39,742 nt of DNA, taken from Patulibacter sp. Lineage in GTDB: Bacteria; Actinomycetota; Thermoleophilia; Solirubrobacterales; Solirubrobacteraceae. The stretch is from positions 1-39,742 of the forward strand of contig JADMKN010000036.1 of the NCBI GenBank assembly GCA_015478825.1, in the 5' to 3' direction. Under the pieces are notes generated by a model. It saw only the letters and a program-made list of their open reading frames with translations, did not search any database and was not told where the DNA came from. Shown in pieces: positions 9,788 to 19,553 of the stretch. Every line of letters starts with the position of its first letter. Within the stretch, counting starts at the first letter, position 1. Both the position numbers and the translations under genes were made by a program.

Positions 9788-10636
9788 ATGCCGCGACCAC
9801 CCCACGCCCGGCGACGCAGCGCGATCGTCGTCGCCGTCGTCCTGATCGCCGCCGCCCTCGCGGGTTGCGGCGACGACGAGGCGCCGGCGTCCGCCGGGAC
9901 GTTCTCTCCGACGACGCCCGCCACGCTGTCGGTCGCGGTCGACGAGGTCCCGCGACCCGGCTTCTGGCTCGGCACGCCTACGGCGCCGACCGGCGGCTTC
10001 GAGCACGGTCTGGCCCGCGCGCTGGCGACCCGACTCGGACTCGACCGGCTGCGGATCGTGATCGTGCCGTTCGAGCGGATCGTCCGCGGGGACCTCGGCG
10101 GCGCCGACGTCGCGATCTCGGACGTCTCGGCGACGGACGGACGCCGGCGCCACGTCGACTTCTCGGCGCCGTACCTGCCGGCGGTGCCGGCGGTCCTGAC
10201 CACCGCCGGTCGCGAGGTCCGCGACGTCCACGGCGCCCGCGAGCTGCGCTGGGCGGTCCAGGGCGGCACCACGCTCGCGTCCGCGCTCGACCGGCGAATT
10301 CGGCCCGAGCATGACGTCGCGGTCCGGGCCACCGAGGACGCGGTGATCGCGGAGCTGACGAGCGGCGCGGTCGAAGCCGTCATGCTCGACCTGCCGGTGG
10401 CCCTCGCCTACGCCCGCGCGTCGAACGGCCGACTGGAGGTCGCCGCGCAGCTTCCGGGCGACGAGCATCTCGCGGTCGTCCTGCCGAAGGGTTCCGGCAA
10501 CCGGATCGCCGTCGACTCGGCCCTGCGCGCACTGGACGCCAACGGCACCATGCGCGAGCTCGCCGAGCGCTGGCTCGGCACCGATTTCCAGAACGGCCAG
10601 GTCGACGACGTCGTGGCCCTCAGAACCACGGGATGA
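9788..10636 (+). CDS. ABC-type amino-acid-like solute-binding lipoprotein (SBP family 3)
   Basis: A 282-residue secreted lipoprotein. The signal has a basic n-region (RPPHARRR), a hydrophobic core and the lipobox LAGC near residue 27, so it is anchored outside the membrane. The body is a bilobed family-3 binding protein: GFEHGLARALATRLG, VPFERIVRGDLGGADVAISDVSATDGRRRHVDFSAPYLP, EDAVIAELTSGAVEAVMLDLPVALAYA, and the closing LRALDANGTMRELAERWLG. The start chosen lies 7 nt after a -10-like box; GTG 9746 would add 14 residues. The partner is unusual: no ABC permease or ATPase follows, but a cation/proton antiporter whose ATG overlaps this stop. It may act as a sensor or orphan receptor. Confidence 0.85.
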   Translation: MPRPPHARRRSAIVVAVVLIAAALAGCGDDEAPASAGTFSPTTPATLSVAVDEVPRPGFWLGTPTAPTGGFEHGLARALATRLGLDRLRIVIVPFERIVRGDLGGADVAISDVSATDGRRRHVDFSAPYLPAVPAVLTTAGREVRDVHGARELRWAVQGGTTLASALDRRIRPEHDVAVRATEDAVIAELTSGAVEAVMLDLPVALAYARASNGRLEVAAQLPGDEHLAVVLPKGSGNRIAVDSALRALDANGTMRELAERWLGTDFQNGQVDDVVALRTTG

Positions 10637-12321
10637 CGATGAGCACACCGGTACTGGCAGGGATCCTCAGCCTGGAAGCTCCGCACGGACCTCCGTGGGA
10701 GTTCTTCGTCGTCTTCGCGGTGCTGCTGCTCGGCCCGGTGCTGATGCAGCGGGCGGCGCTGCCCGGACTGGTCGGCCTGCTGCTCGGCGGCTACGCGATC
10801 GGGCCGCACGGGTTCGGCTGGATCGGCGCAGGCAACACGACGATCCCCGAGCTGGGCCAGCTCGGCCTGCTCTACCTGATGTTCGTGGCCGGGGTCGAGC
10901 TCGATCTCAACCTGCTCAGGCGGTTCCGCAACCGGGCGATCGGCTTCGGACTGCTGACCTTCACGTTCCCGATGCTCTTCGGCGCCGCGGTCGGCTTCGC
11001 GCTGGGTTGGGGTCTGGCGGCGGCGCTGCTGCTCGGCTCGATGCTCGCCTCGCACACGCTGCTGGTGTACCCGATCGTCCGCAACGCCCGACTCGCGGGC
11101 AATCCCGCCGCGGCCAGTGTCGTCGGCGCGACGGTGCTCGCCGACACGCTGTCGCTGGTGGTGCTGGCCGCGGTCGCCGGGTCGGTCCAGGGCGGCGGCT
11201 CGCTGGGTGAGCTGATCGCCCAGATCGGGATCGGCCTGGTCGGCCTGCTCGCGTTCTGCTTCCTCGTGTTGCCGCGGGTCGCTCGGCTGGCGTTCGACCG
11301 GCTCGGGACCGAGCGGACCGTCCGCTACGTGGTTGCGCTGACCGCGCTGCTGTCGGCGGCCACCGTCGCCGAGGTGCTCCAGATCGAGGGGATCGTCGGA
11401 GCGTTCTTCGCCGGGCTCGCGCTCAACCGCCTGGTTCCCAACGAGGGGCCGCTGATGGAGCGGATCGACTTCTTCGGCGGGGCGATCTTCATCCCGGTCT
11501 TCCTGGTCTCGGTCGGCCTGATCCTCGATCCGGCGGTGATGATCCAGCCGGAGACCCTCGGAATCGCCGCGCTGCTCACGGTCGCCTGCCTGGGCGGCAA
11601 GGGGCTCGCGGCGCTGCTCGCCCGCCCGCTGCTGGGGTTCACCCGCGGCGAGGTCGCGCTGGCCTTCGCGCTGAGCACGCCGCAGGCCGCGGCGACCCTG
11701 GCGACGGTGATGGTCGGCTTGCAGATCGGACTGTTCAGCACCACGGTGGTCAACGCCACGCTCGTGCTGATCCTGGTCAGCGTGATCGTCTCGACGGTGG
11801 TCGCGACGCGGGCGGTCCAGGTCGTCCCGCCGACGGTCGGCCGGCGGCCGCTCGGCGCCCGCGTGGCGGCGGCCTTCCACCACGCCGAGGACGCACGGGA
11901 CGCGCTGCGGCGCGCGGCGGCCCTGGCGGAGCGGGACGGCGGCGTGGTCCAGCCGGTGCTGGTCCGGTTGGAGTCCGACGAGCCGGTCGACGGGATCGAG
12001 GACCGGGTGCGGGCGATCGCTCTGCAGGTCGGGGTCGATGGCGAGCTGGCGACCGTCGTCGAGCGCTCGCTGCTCCACGGCGCGATCCACGCCGGGCTGG
12101 CGGCCGACGCCTCGCTGGTGCTGATCGCGGGGGCGGCGGGGGACGCGACCGACGGCGACCCGGCGACCGTCGCGGCGATCGACGACGGACGCGTGGCGTT
12201 CGTCGACGCTCGCGAGCGGGACGACGTCGAAGCGGCGCCGGACGAGCAGGACCGGATGGTCGTGGTGCTGCTGCGGGCGGCGGGTCCGGCGGTGCGCGAC
12301 GAGGTGGCGATGCCGGCCTAG
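10633..12321 (+). CDS. Cation:proton antiporter (CPA2/KefB-like) with C-terminal USP-like domain
   Basis: A 562-residue protein. Residues about 15-395 form 12 to 13 hydrophobic helices of the Na+/H+ exchanger fold, with GLVGLLLGGYAIGPHGFGW in the first repeat, FVAGVELDLNLLRRF, and GAFFAGLALNRLVPNEGPL with FFGGAIFIPVFLVSVGLILDP in the second repeat. The remaining residues, about 400-562, are soluble and resemble a universal-stress-protein-type regulatory domain (HHAEDARDALRRAAALA, VVQPVLVRLE, ADASLVLIAG). It would exchange K+ or Na+ for protons in the cytoplasmic membrane. The ATG overlaps the lipoprotein stop, so the two are translationally coupled. Confidence 0.87.
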   Translation: MTMSTPVLAGILSLEAPHGPPWEFFVVFAVLLLGPVLMQRAALPGLVGLLLGGYAIGPHGFGWIGAGNTTIPELGQLGLLYLMFVAGVELDLNLLRRFRNRAIGFGLLTFTFPMLFGAAVGFALGWGLAAALLLGSMLASHTLLVYPIVRNARLAGNPAAASVVGATVLADTLSLVVLAAVAGSVQGGGSLGELIAQIGIGLVGLLAFCFLVLPRVARLAFDRLGTERTVRYVVALTALLSAATVAEVLQIEGIVGAFFAGLALNRLVPNEGPLMERIDFFGGAIFIPVFLVSVGLILDPAVMIQPETLGIAALLTVACLGGKGLAALLARPLLGFTRGEVALAFALSTPQAAATLATVMVGLQIGLFSTTVVNATLVLILVSVIVSTVVATRAVQVVPPTVGRRPLGARVAAAFHHAEDARDALRRAAALAERDGGVVQPVLVRLESDEPVDGIEDRVRAIALQVGVDGELATVVERSLLHGAIHAGLAADASLVLIAGAAGDATDGDPATVAAIDDGRVAFVDARERDDVEAAPDEQDRMVVVLLRAAGPAVRDEVAMPA

Positions 12322-12337
12322 TCGGTCGCGGCCGGGC

Positions 12338-12355
12338 CGACGCCGCGCGGCGTCG
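12338..12355. terminator. Perfect 18-bp palindrome after the antiporter gene
   Basis: CGACGCCGCGCGGCGTCG is fully self-complementary and starts 17 nt after the antiporter stop. There is no U-tract behind it, which is common in GC-rich actinobacteria. It is a probable intrinsic terminator. Confidence 0.5.
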
Positions 12356-12423
12356 CGGCATGGCGGAAACCCTGTATCTACGGCGTCTTCCGCAAGATGG
12401 CGGGAACCAACCATCTGCAGTGA

Positions 12424-13821
<1,398 letters not shown>

Positions 13822-13831
13822 TCGTTCCCCC

Positions 13832-13851
13832 GCCCGCCCCGCCGGGCGGGC
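13832..13851 (+). terminator. Intrinsic-type terminator hairpin after gdhA
   Basis: GCCCGCCC and GGGCGGGC pair perfectly around a CGCC loop, 10 nt after the gdhA stop. There is no U-tract. A second GC-rich run follows. Confidence 0.6.
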
Positions 13852-13911
13852 CAGGGCGCCGCTGGCGGGCGGGCGAGCGGTCGCCCGGCGAGTAGGAGAG
13901 ACTGCGCGACG

Positions 13912-15381
13912 ATGAACTTCGCACGCGACGTCGTGGCCGCGCGGGACCCGGGCGATCCCGCCCTGATCGAGTTGCGCCGCGACGGCGGACGGCGGACGTG
14001 GAGCTTCGCCGAGGTCGACGCGGCGAGCGCGGCCCTGGCGGGCCGGCTCGTCGCCCGCGGCGTGCGGCGCGGCGACGTCGTGATGACGCTGGTCGGAAAC
14101 CGCCCCGAGTGGGTGCTGACGATGGTGGCCTGCTTCCGGATCGGTGCGGTGGCGCTGCCGTGCAACGAGCAGCTTCGGGCCAAGGACCTGCGGCTGCGGC
14201 TCGACGTGGCGGACCCGAAGCTGGTCGTCGTCGACGAGCGCAACCGGCCCGAGCTGGACGCCGCGGTCGGCGCACCCACCGCCACCACCAGCGACCGGCC
14301 GGAGATCCTGGTCGTCCCCGACGACGCGCTGCTGGTCGGCGACGCCCCGCCGTTCGCCGAGCTCGACGCCGAGGACCCGTGCCTGCTGACGTTCACGTCC
14401 GGCACCGAGGGCGACCCGAAGGCCGTCGTCCACGTCCAGCGCTACCTCGACGGGCAGCGGCTGCAGGCCGAGCACTGGCTCGACGCCCGGCCGGGCGACC
14501 TGGTCTGGTGCACCGCCGCGAGCGGCTGGAGCAAGTCGGCTCGCAACGTCTTCGTCGCACCGTGGCTGCGCGGGGCCTGCGCGCTGCTCCACGACCAGCG
14601 GTTCGACCCGGCGGAGCGGCTGCGGATCCTGGCCGACGAGCGGGTCAACGTGCTCTGCATGGCGCCGACCGAGTACCGGGTCATTGCGAAACGGACGTCG
14701 ATCGGGTCGTACCCGGACCTGCGCGGGCTGGTCGCCGCGGGCGAGGCGCTGAACCCCGAGGTGCTCGACGTCTGGCGGGCGGCTACGGGCATCGAGATCC
14801 GCGACGGCTTCGGCCAGACCGAGACCGGCCAGCTCACCGGCGCGCCGCTCGGCGAGCCGGTGCGACCGGGCTCGATGGGGCGGTCGCTGCCCGGCGTGCG
14901 GCTGTGGATCGACGACGGCGAGCTGGTCGTCGACCCCGCGAGCGTGCCGACGTTCTTCCGGGGATACCTCGGCCACGACCCGGCGGTGCGCGACCAACCG
15001 TGGCGGACCGGCGACCGCGTGCGCGAGCAGGACGGCTGGCTGTACTTCGAGGGGCGGACCGACGACGTGATCTCGTCGGCCGGGTACCGGATCGGCCCGT
15101 TCGAGGTCGAGTCCGCGCTGGTCGCCCACCCAGCGGTCGCCGAGGCCGCGGTGGTCGCGGCGCCCGACGAGGAGCGCGGTCAGATCGTGCGGGCGGTGAT
15201 CGTGCTGCGCGACGGGATCGCCGCCGACGACGCGCTGATCGTCGCGCTGCAGGAGCACGTCAAGGCGACCACCGCGCCCTACAAGTATCCGCGCCGGATC
15301 GATGTGGTGGACGAGCTGCCGAAGACGACCAGCGGCAAGATCCAGCGTGCGGCGCTGCGTCGCGGGGTACGTGCCCGGTGA
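13912..15381 (+). CDS. AMP-dependent acyl-CoA synthetase (medium-chain/ACSM-like)
   Basis: A 489-residue adenylate-forming enzyme that activates a carboxylic acid to its acyl-CoA through an acyl-AMP. It shows the P-loop LTFTSGTEGDPKAVVH, the A5 motif DGFGQTETG, the A7/A8 hinge WRTGDRVREQDGWLYFEGRTDDVISSAGYRIGPFEVE, and the A10 catalytic Lys region PKTTSGKIQRAAL. The A8 text is closest to ACSM/benzoate-CoA-ligase-like enzymes. The ATG at 13912 has GGAGAGA (13895-13901) 10 nt upstream. It is slightly shorter than typical ACSM enzymes (about 540), mainly at the N-terminus. The stop overlaps the next gene's ATG (TGATG). Confidence 0.9.
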   Translation: MNFARDVVAARDPGDPALIELRRDGGRRTWSFAEVDAASAALAGRLVARGVRRGDVVMTLVGNRPEWVLTMVACFRIGAVALPCNEQLRAKDLRLRLDVADPKLVVVDERNRPELDAAVGAPTATTSDRPEILVVPDDALLVGDAPPFAELDAEDPCLLTFTSGTEGDPKAVVHVQRYLDGQRLQAEHWLDARPGDLVWCTAASGWSKSARNVFVAPWLRGACALLHDQRFDPAERLRILADERVNVLCMAPTEYRVIAKRTSIGSYPDLRGLVAAGEALNPEVLDVWRAATGIEIRDGFGQTETGQLTGAPLGEPVRPGSMGRSLPGVRLWIDDGELVVDPASVPTFFRGYLGHDPAVRDQPWRTGDRVREQDGWLYFEGRTDDVISSAGYRIGPFEVESALVAHPAVAEAAVVAAPDEERGQIVRAVIVLRDGIAADDALIVALQEHVKATTAPYKYPRRIDVVDELPKTTSGKIQRAALRRGVRAR

Positions 15382-16406
15382 TGCTCACCGTCCGCCGTCC
15401 CGATCGCTCCCGAGGCCCAGCGTCACGCTTCCCGCTGCGGCCCCTCCTGCTCCCCGCTCTGCTTGCCCTGGTGGCCGCGCTCGGCCTGGCCGGCGCGCCG
15501 GCCGCGTCGGCCAACCTGGTCGGGATCATCGACGATCCCCCGGGCGACAGCAGCGACCCCGCACCGGCCCGCGACCTCCTCGACGCCGCGCTCGCCTACG
15601 ACCGTCGGCGGGGTGGCCTGACCGGGACGGTGCGGTTCCGGGGCGCGCCGACCTCCGACACCGCGGGCCTGGTCACGCTGTTCGCGGGCAGGCGGACCGC
15701 CGAGGGCTGCAACGGCTATCCGGCGCTCGGATTCTCGACCTACACCGATGGCAACTACCCGCGTTGGCACGTCTTCGACGCGCCGGGCGCTACGGGCGTC
15801 TACGGCGAGACCCGCAAGAGCGGCGCGCGGACCGCGGTCCAGCAGTTCGAGGCGGTAGACCGGCGGATGGCCGGGAAGCGCCCCGACTGCATGATCGCCA
15901 CGCTGACCGCGCCCGGCGACGCGAGCATCGTCTACGACTCGACCGGCCCGATCCCGCTCGTCGCCCAGCCGGTGACGCAGATACGCCTGCGGAACGTGCC
16001 GAAGCGGATGCCCGCCAACCGCACCAGGCGGATCCGCGTGACGGTCAGCAACGCGGGCGACGCGCCGACCGGCCCCGTGCGGCTGCGCGTCGCGGCGGCC
16101 CGCGGACTGCGGGCTGCCCCGAAGACGTCGCGCCTGCGGACGATCGCCCCCGGCAAAAGCCGGACCGTGACCCTGCGCGTCTCGCTGAGCTCCCGAGCCC
16201 GTGCCCAGACGCCGCTGAAGCTGACCGCGACCGCGGGCAAGCAGAAGGTCGAGGCCAGCGCCCGCATCGCATTGCAGCGCCCGGCTCGCAAGAACGGATC
16301 GGGTGGTGGCGGGTCGGGGTCCGACCGCCCGCCGACGCTCTGCAACCGCTGGATCCCCGACATCTCCGGCGAGACCGGTGGGTCGCTCGGCCTGGTGCCC
16401 TGCTGA
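15381..16406 (+). CDS. Secreted protein with a CARDB-like beta domain, function unknown
   Basis: A 341-residue exported protein. A long Arg-rich n-region precedes the hydrophobic core LLLPALLALVAALGLAG and a likely AXA cleavage (ASA-N). Residues about 45-190 are an unrecognised domain. Residues about 195-295 look like a CARDB-type immunoglobulin-like domain (RIRVTVSNAGDAPTGPVRLRV, LRTIAPGKSRTVTLRVS). A GSGGGGSGSD linker leads to a short tail with two cysteines that ends at VPC, perhaps a disulfide. The start overlaps the acyl-CoA synthetase stop by 1 nt, and GTG 15378 is an alternative. The coupling to a synthetase is probably positional only. Confidence 0.75.
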   Translation: MLTVRRPDRSRGPASRFPLRPLLLPALLALVAALGLAGAPAASANLVGIIDDPPGDSSDPAPARDLLDAALAYDRRRGGLTGTVRFRGAPTSDTAGLVTLFAGRRTAEGCNGYPALGFSTYTDGNYPRWHVFDAPGATGVYGETRKSGARTAVQQFEAVDRRMAGKRPDCMIATLTAPGDASIVYDSTGPIPLVAQPVTQIRLRNVPKRMPANRTRRIRVTVSNAGDAPTGPVRLRVAAARGLRAAPKTSRLRTIAPGKSRTVTLRVSLSSRARAQTPLKLTATAGKQKVEASARIALQRPARKNGSGGGGSGSDRPPTLCNRWIPDISGETGGSLGLVPC

Positions 16407-16456
16407 GTCCGCCGCGGCGCGCTCCGGGACGGGCCCCGCCGCTCGTCGCCGGCTAT

Positions 16457-16494
16457 GCGTTGCCTTGTGCCGGGCCAGTCGGCAGAGGCAACGC
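16457..16494 (+). terminator. Two-tier stem-loop after the secreted protein gene
   Basis: GCGTTGCC (16457-16464) pairs with GGCAACGC (16487-16494), and inside it TGCC pairs with GGCA (16468-16471 with 16481-16484). It lies 50 nt after the stop codon and ahead of the candidate small RNA. It is either the terminator of the upstream gene or an independent structured RNA element. Confidence 0.5.
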
Positions 16495-16525
16495 GGTCCG
16501 GGGCGCGGCTCCCGCCCCGGCGGCT

Positions 16526-16637
16526 GTGCGCTCCCTCACTCACGGGCTTCGCACCGCGTCCTAATCTCGTTGGTGCATCTCCTCTCTCCCTGATGCTTGA
16601 CAGCGCCCCGGCCTCTGGCCGGGGCGTTCGTCGTTTC
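16526..16637 (+). ncRNA. Candidate small RNA unit, copy A (promoter, CU-loop hairpin, terminator)
   Basis: A noncoding unit homologous to 21758-21870. Conserved upstream blocks GTGCGC, CTCAC and ACGGG lead at fixed distance to a -10-like TAATCT (16562-16567), so the RNA would begin near 16573. It then shows GCATC/GATGC pairing (16575-16579 with 16592-16596) around a 12-nt all-pyrimidine loop UCCUCUCUCCCU. A 10-bp terminator stem follows (16604-16613 with 16617-16626, loop TCT) with the tail TTCGTCGTTTC. The loop is complementary to Shine-Dalgarno-type sequence. The expected RNA is about 65 nt. It does not have the C6 loops of the actinobacterial 6C RNA. Confidence 0.55.
16604..16637 (+). terminator. 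Rho-independent terminator of copy A
   Basis: CGCCCCGGCC and GGCCGGGGCG pair perfectly around TCT and are followed by TTCGTCGTTTC. The 20-nt text GGGGCGTTCGTCGTTTCGGG recurs exactly downstream of tRNA-Ala on the other strand. Confidence 0.8.
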
Positions 16638-16665
16638 GGGGGAGGCGTCGAACCCGCTTGGGCCC

Positions 16666-18552
16666 TTACAGCCGCAGCGACACGTTCACGCCACCCAGCC
16701 GTCCGCGCGCGACCCCGTCGCGGATCGTCAGGGTGCCGCGGGCGGTCGAGCGGGCGCCGCTGACCCGCAGCGTTCCGGCCCAGCGCTCGCCGAGCACGAT
16801 CCGGCCGGTCAGGCGCAGGCCCGGAACGTAGCCGTAGTTCCGCAGCTCGAGCACCGCCTGCCCGTCGGCCTCCTTGATCGACGCCGTGCCGGCGCGCAGA
16901 CCCGGCGCGCGCGGTGACTCCTCGTACAACGAGACCGCAAGACCGGCGTCGCGGATGCTCAACCGGACCGCCCGGGTCGAGCGCCGGGCCTTCGCGCGGG
17001 CCGAATCGCCCCGCGGACCGACCGCCGTCAACGAGCGCGGCGGGACCGGCACCAGCGACGGCGCGTCGGGGGTGCGCTTGCCGCGGCAGGCGTTGGTGCT
17101 GACCGTCCGGTCCGCCAGGAACCGCTCGAGCGCGTCGCGCGCGCACTCCTGCGCGAACACCGAGTGCCCTTGGTTGGGGATACGCACCACGGTCGAGCGC
17201 GGGATCTGCGCCGCGACGGCAACCGCGTCCTCGACCGGGGTGCGGACGTCGTCGAGCCCGTTGAGCACGAGCGTCGGCACGTTCGGCAGCGGCCCGCTCG
17301 GCGCGCCGGTGAACGGCGCCCCCGGCCAGACGAGGCAGCCCGCCAGCGCCGGCTGGGTCCGGACGGTCGTTCGCGGCCAGAGGCCGAGCTCGTCCGGGCG
17401 GAGCGCGGCGACCGCGCTGTCGAGCGCCGTCCGCCGCTGCTCCGGGGTCGCGGTTGCGGGCCACGGCAACGACGTCTCGGCGCAGGTCGTCGCCGCGTAC
17501 AGCGCGGCGCTGATCTCGCTCGGATCGTCGTCGTCCTCGTCCTCACCGCCGGCCGCGATCAGCCGCATCAGCAGCGCGGAGTCGCCGTCGAGCGCGGAGC
17601 GGACGGCGGCGGGGAACGCGGCGCGCGAGTAGGGGTCGAGATCGCCGCCGTAGAGCAGGCCGGAGACGAGGCCGGGCTGCTTCGGGCCGCCGACCGAGAT
17701 CGTCTTGACCCGACCCCGGTCGTCGACCGCGCGGCCGCGCAGCGGCTCGGCGTCGAGCTGCGCGGCGAGCTTGCGCGCGTCGCCGACCGGACTGGTGGTG
17801 ATCCCGCGGCAGGCGCCGTCGGCGCAGAGCTGGCGGACCACCCGCACGGCTCCGGCGTACTCGCTGCGAGCGATCCCGTTGACGCCCTGCGGGCCGACCA
17901 CCGAGTCGAGCACCAGGCGTTCCACGTGCTGCGGGTAGAGCCGTGCGTAGACCTGGCTCACCCAGGTCCCGTAGGAGGTGCCGCCGAGCGTGATCCGCTT
18001 GGCGCCGAGCGCCGCCCGCAGGGCGTCGATATCGGCGGCGCTGTCGGATGAGCGGTAGAACCAGCGTGCGTCGCCGAGCTCGCTCGCGCAGCGACCGAAC
18101 TGCTGGGTGATCGCTTCGGCCGGGGCCGCGTCGACCGCGTCGCCAGCGATGTCCGCCACCGACAGCGCCGGACAGCGCAGCGCGGTGCGGCCCGTTCCGC
18201 GCTGGTCGTAGGAGACGATGTCGTAGCCCGGGGCGAGCGACGCGAACAGCTTGGCGGTGTCGCCGTCCTGGATCCCCGCCTGACCAGGGCCGCCGGCGAG
18301 CAGCAGCAGCGGTCCACGGTGGGGCGCCGAGCCGCGCGCCGGGAGCACCCGGACCGGAAGCTCGACGGTTCCCGGCACGACGCCGGTGCGGTCCAGGGGG
18401 ACCGTCAGCGTCGAGCACATCGTGCGCGGGGCGGCGTCGCGCTCGCACGATGTCGGCGTCAGGGCTGGTTGCTGGGCGTGCGCGGGAAGGGCGGCGGCCA
18501 GGGCGGCCACCGTGGACACGGCCACGACGAGCGGGATCGCTCTCATCCTCAT
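16666..18552 (-). CDS. Secreted alpha/beta hydrolase, tripeptidyl-aminopeptidase-like
   Basis: A 628-residue exported enzyme. The signal peptide is residues 1-26 (cleaves near AHA-Q). The alpha/beta hydrolase core has the oxyanion strand LLLLAGGPGQAG at 82-93, SYDQRGTGRT, nucleophile Ser193 in GGTSYGTW, an acid in GLDDVRTPVEDA and the His in NQGHSVFAQ. This arrangement is that of prolyl/tripeptidyl aminopeptidases with a TAP-like C-terminal lobe. About 140 residues follow the CRGKR end of the usual fold. They are beta-rich and repetitive in style (TGRIVLGERWAGTLRVSG, GTLTIRDGVARGRLGGVNVSLRL), possibly a cell-wall or lid-type appendage. ATG 18552 was chosen; ATG 18546 is nearly equivalent. Confidence 0.85.
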   Translation of the reverse strand: MRMRAIPLVVAVSTVAALAAALPAHAQQPALTPTSCERDAAPRTMCSTLTVPLDRTGVVPGTVELPVRVLPARGSAPHRGPLLLLAGGPGQAGIQDGDTAKLFASLAPGYDIVSYDQRGTGRTALRCPALSVADIAGDAVDAAPAEAITQQFGRCASELGDARWFYRSSDSAADIDALRAALGAKRITLGGTSYGTWVSQVYARLYPQHVERLVLDSVVGPQGVNGIARSEYAGAVRVVRQLCADGACRGITTSPVGDARKLAAQLDAEPLRGRAVDDRGRVKTISVGGPKQPGLVSGLLYGGDLDPYSRAAFPAAVRSALDGDSALLMRLIAAGGEDEDDDDPSEISAALYAATTCAETSLPWPATATPEQRRTALDSAVAALRPDELGLWPRTTVRTQPALAGCLVWPGAPFTGAPSGPLPNVPTLVLNGLDDVRTPVEDAVAVAAQIPRSTVVRIPNQGHSVFAQECARDALERFLADRTVSTNACRGKRTPDAPSLVPVPPRSLTAVGPRGDSARAKARRSTRAVRLSIRDAGLAVSLYEESPRAPGLRAGTASIKEADGQAVLELRNYGYVPGLRLTGRIVLGERWAGTLRVSGARSTARGTLTIRDGVARGRLGGVNVSLRL

Positions 18553-18944
18553 GCTGCTCTCTTCGGTTCGAGATGGTCGGCGAACGACGCGGTACGGGCG
18601 AGGGCCACGGCGCGTCCGCCGGGCCGAGCCTATCGACGGAGGACCGGTGGATCGCACCACCGCATTCATGCGCGGCCACCCGGGACCGTGGTGACGTTCG
18701 TCAGCAGCGGGCCGGCCCGGGTCGGCACGACGCCGGCCCCCGGGCCCCCGCTACGCTTCGTGACCGGCGGTTCGGCACCGAGTCGTCACGATCGCCCGTC
18801 CCCGTCGGAGGTCTCACCGTTGCGGAGTCCCTGGTCCCCGTCCCCCTGCCGTGCACCGCTCGCCGGTCGCGTGACGAGGTCCGTGGCGTGACGCCCTTCG
18901 GGGTGCCGGCCACCGCGGGAGCCTTCGGGCACCCGCCGGTCGCG
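18553..18944. other. 392-bp divergent intergenic region, nothing definite
   Basis: The region separates the hydrolase (minus) from the DedA gene (plus). It contains GC-rich self-complementary runs around 18705-18750 and a TACGCT near 18751. I see no convincing gene, RNA or operator. Confidence 0.5.
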
Positions 18945-19550
18945 ATGTCGTTCACCGAGATCCTCACCGACCTCGGGTACTTCGGCGTCGCGATGCTGAT
19001 GTTCATCGAGACGATCTTCCCGCCGATCCCGTCGGAGGCGGTGCTGCCGCTCGCCGGGTACTTCGCGGAGCGGGGCGAGTTCTCGTTCACGGTCGTGGTG
19101 ATCGTCGCGACGATCGGATCGGTCACCGGGGCGATGGTGCTCTACGAGCTCGCGCGCCGCGGCGGACGGCCGTTCGCCGACGCCTTCCTGCGGCGGGGCC
19201 GGGTCGATCCCGCCCGGCTCGAGCAGGCCGAGCAGTGGTTCATCAAGCGCGGCCCACTCGTGGTGCTCGTCGCTCGGTGCATTCCCGGCGTGCGCAGCGT
19301 GATCTCGCTGCCGGCCGGCGTGTTGCGGATGCCGCGTGGGCAGTACCTGTTCTTCACGACGATCGGCTCGCTGCTCTGGAACGTCCTGCTCGTCTGGGCC
19401 GGCTTCCTGCTCGGGGCGCGCTGGGAGGAGGTCGGCGAGCTGCTCGGCCCGATCTCCAAGCCGGCGCTGGCGATCGCCGTGCTCGGGGTGGCCGCGTTCG
19501 CCGCCTGGCGCTGGCGGGTCGGTCGACGCCGTTCGCGCGAAGCTGCCTGA
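18945..19550 (+). CDS. DedA family (SNARE-associated/VTT) membrane protein
   Basis: A 201-residue membrane protein of normal DedA length. The hallmark FIETIFPPIPSEAVLPLAGYFA is at residues about 20-45. The second hallmark VLVARCIPGVRSVISLPAGVLRMPRGQYLFFTTIGSLLWNVLLVWAGFLLG carries the conserved Arg and Gly residues. Some DedA family members are lipid flippases or membrane-homeostasis factors in the cytoplasmic membrane. The frame is open upstream, but ATG 18945 puts the first conserved block at the usual distance. Two PH-domain membrane proteins follow 3 nt later, suggesting a shared envelope role. Confidence 0.92.
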   Translation: MSFTEILTDLGYFGVAMLMFIETIFPPIPSEAVLPLAGYFAERGEFSFTVVVIVATIGSVTGAMVLYELARRGGRPFADAFLRRGRVDPARLEQAEQWFIKRGPLVVLVARCIPGVRSVISLPAGVLRMPRGQYLFFTTIGSLLWNVLLVWAGFLLGARWEEVGELLGPISKPALAIAVLGVAAFAAWRWRVGRRRSREAA

Positions 19551-19553
19551 GTC

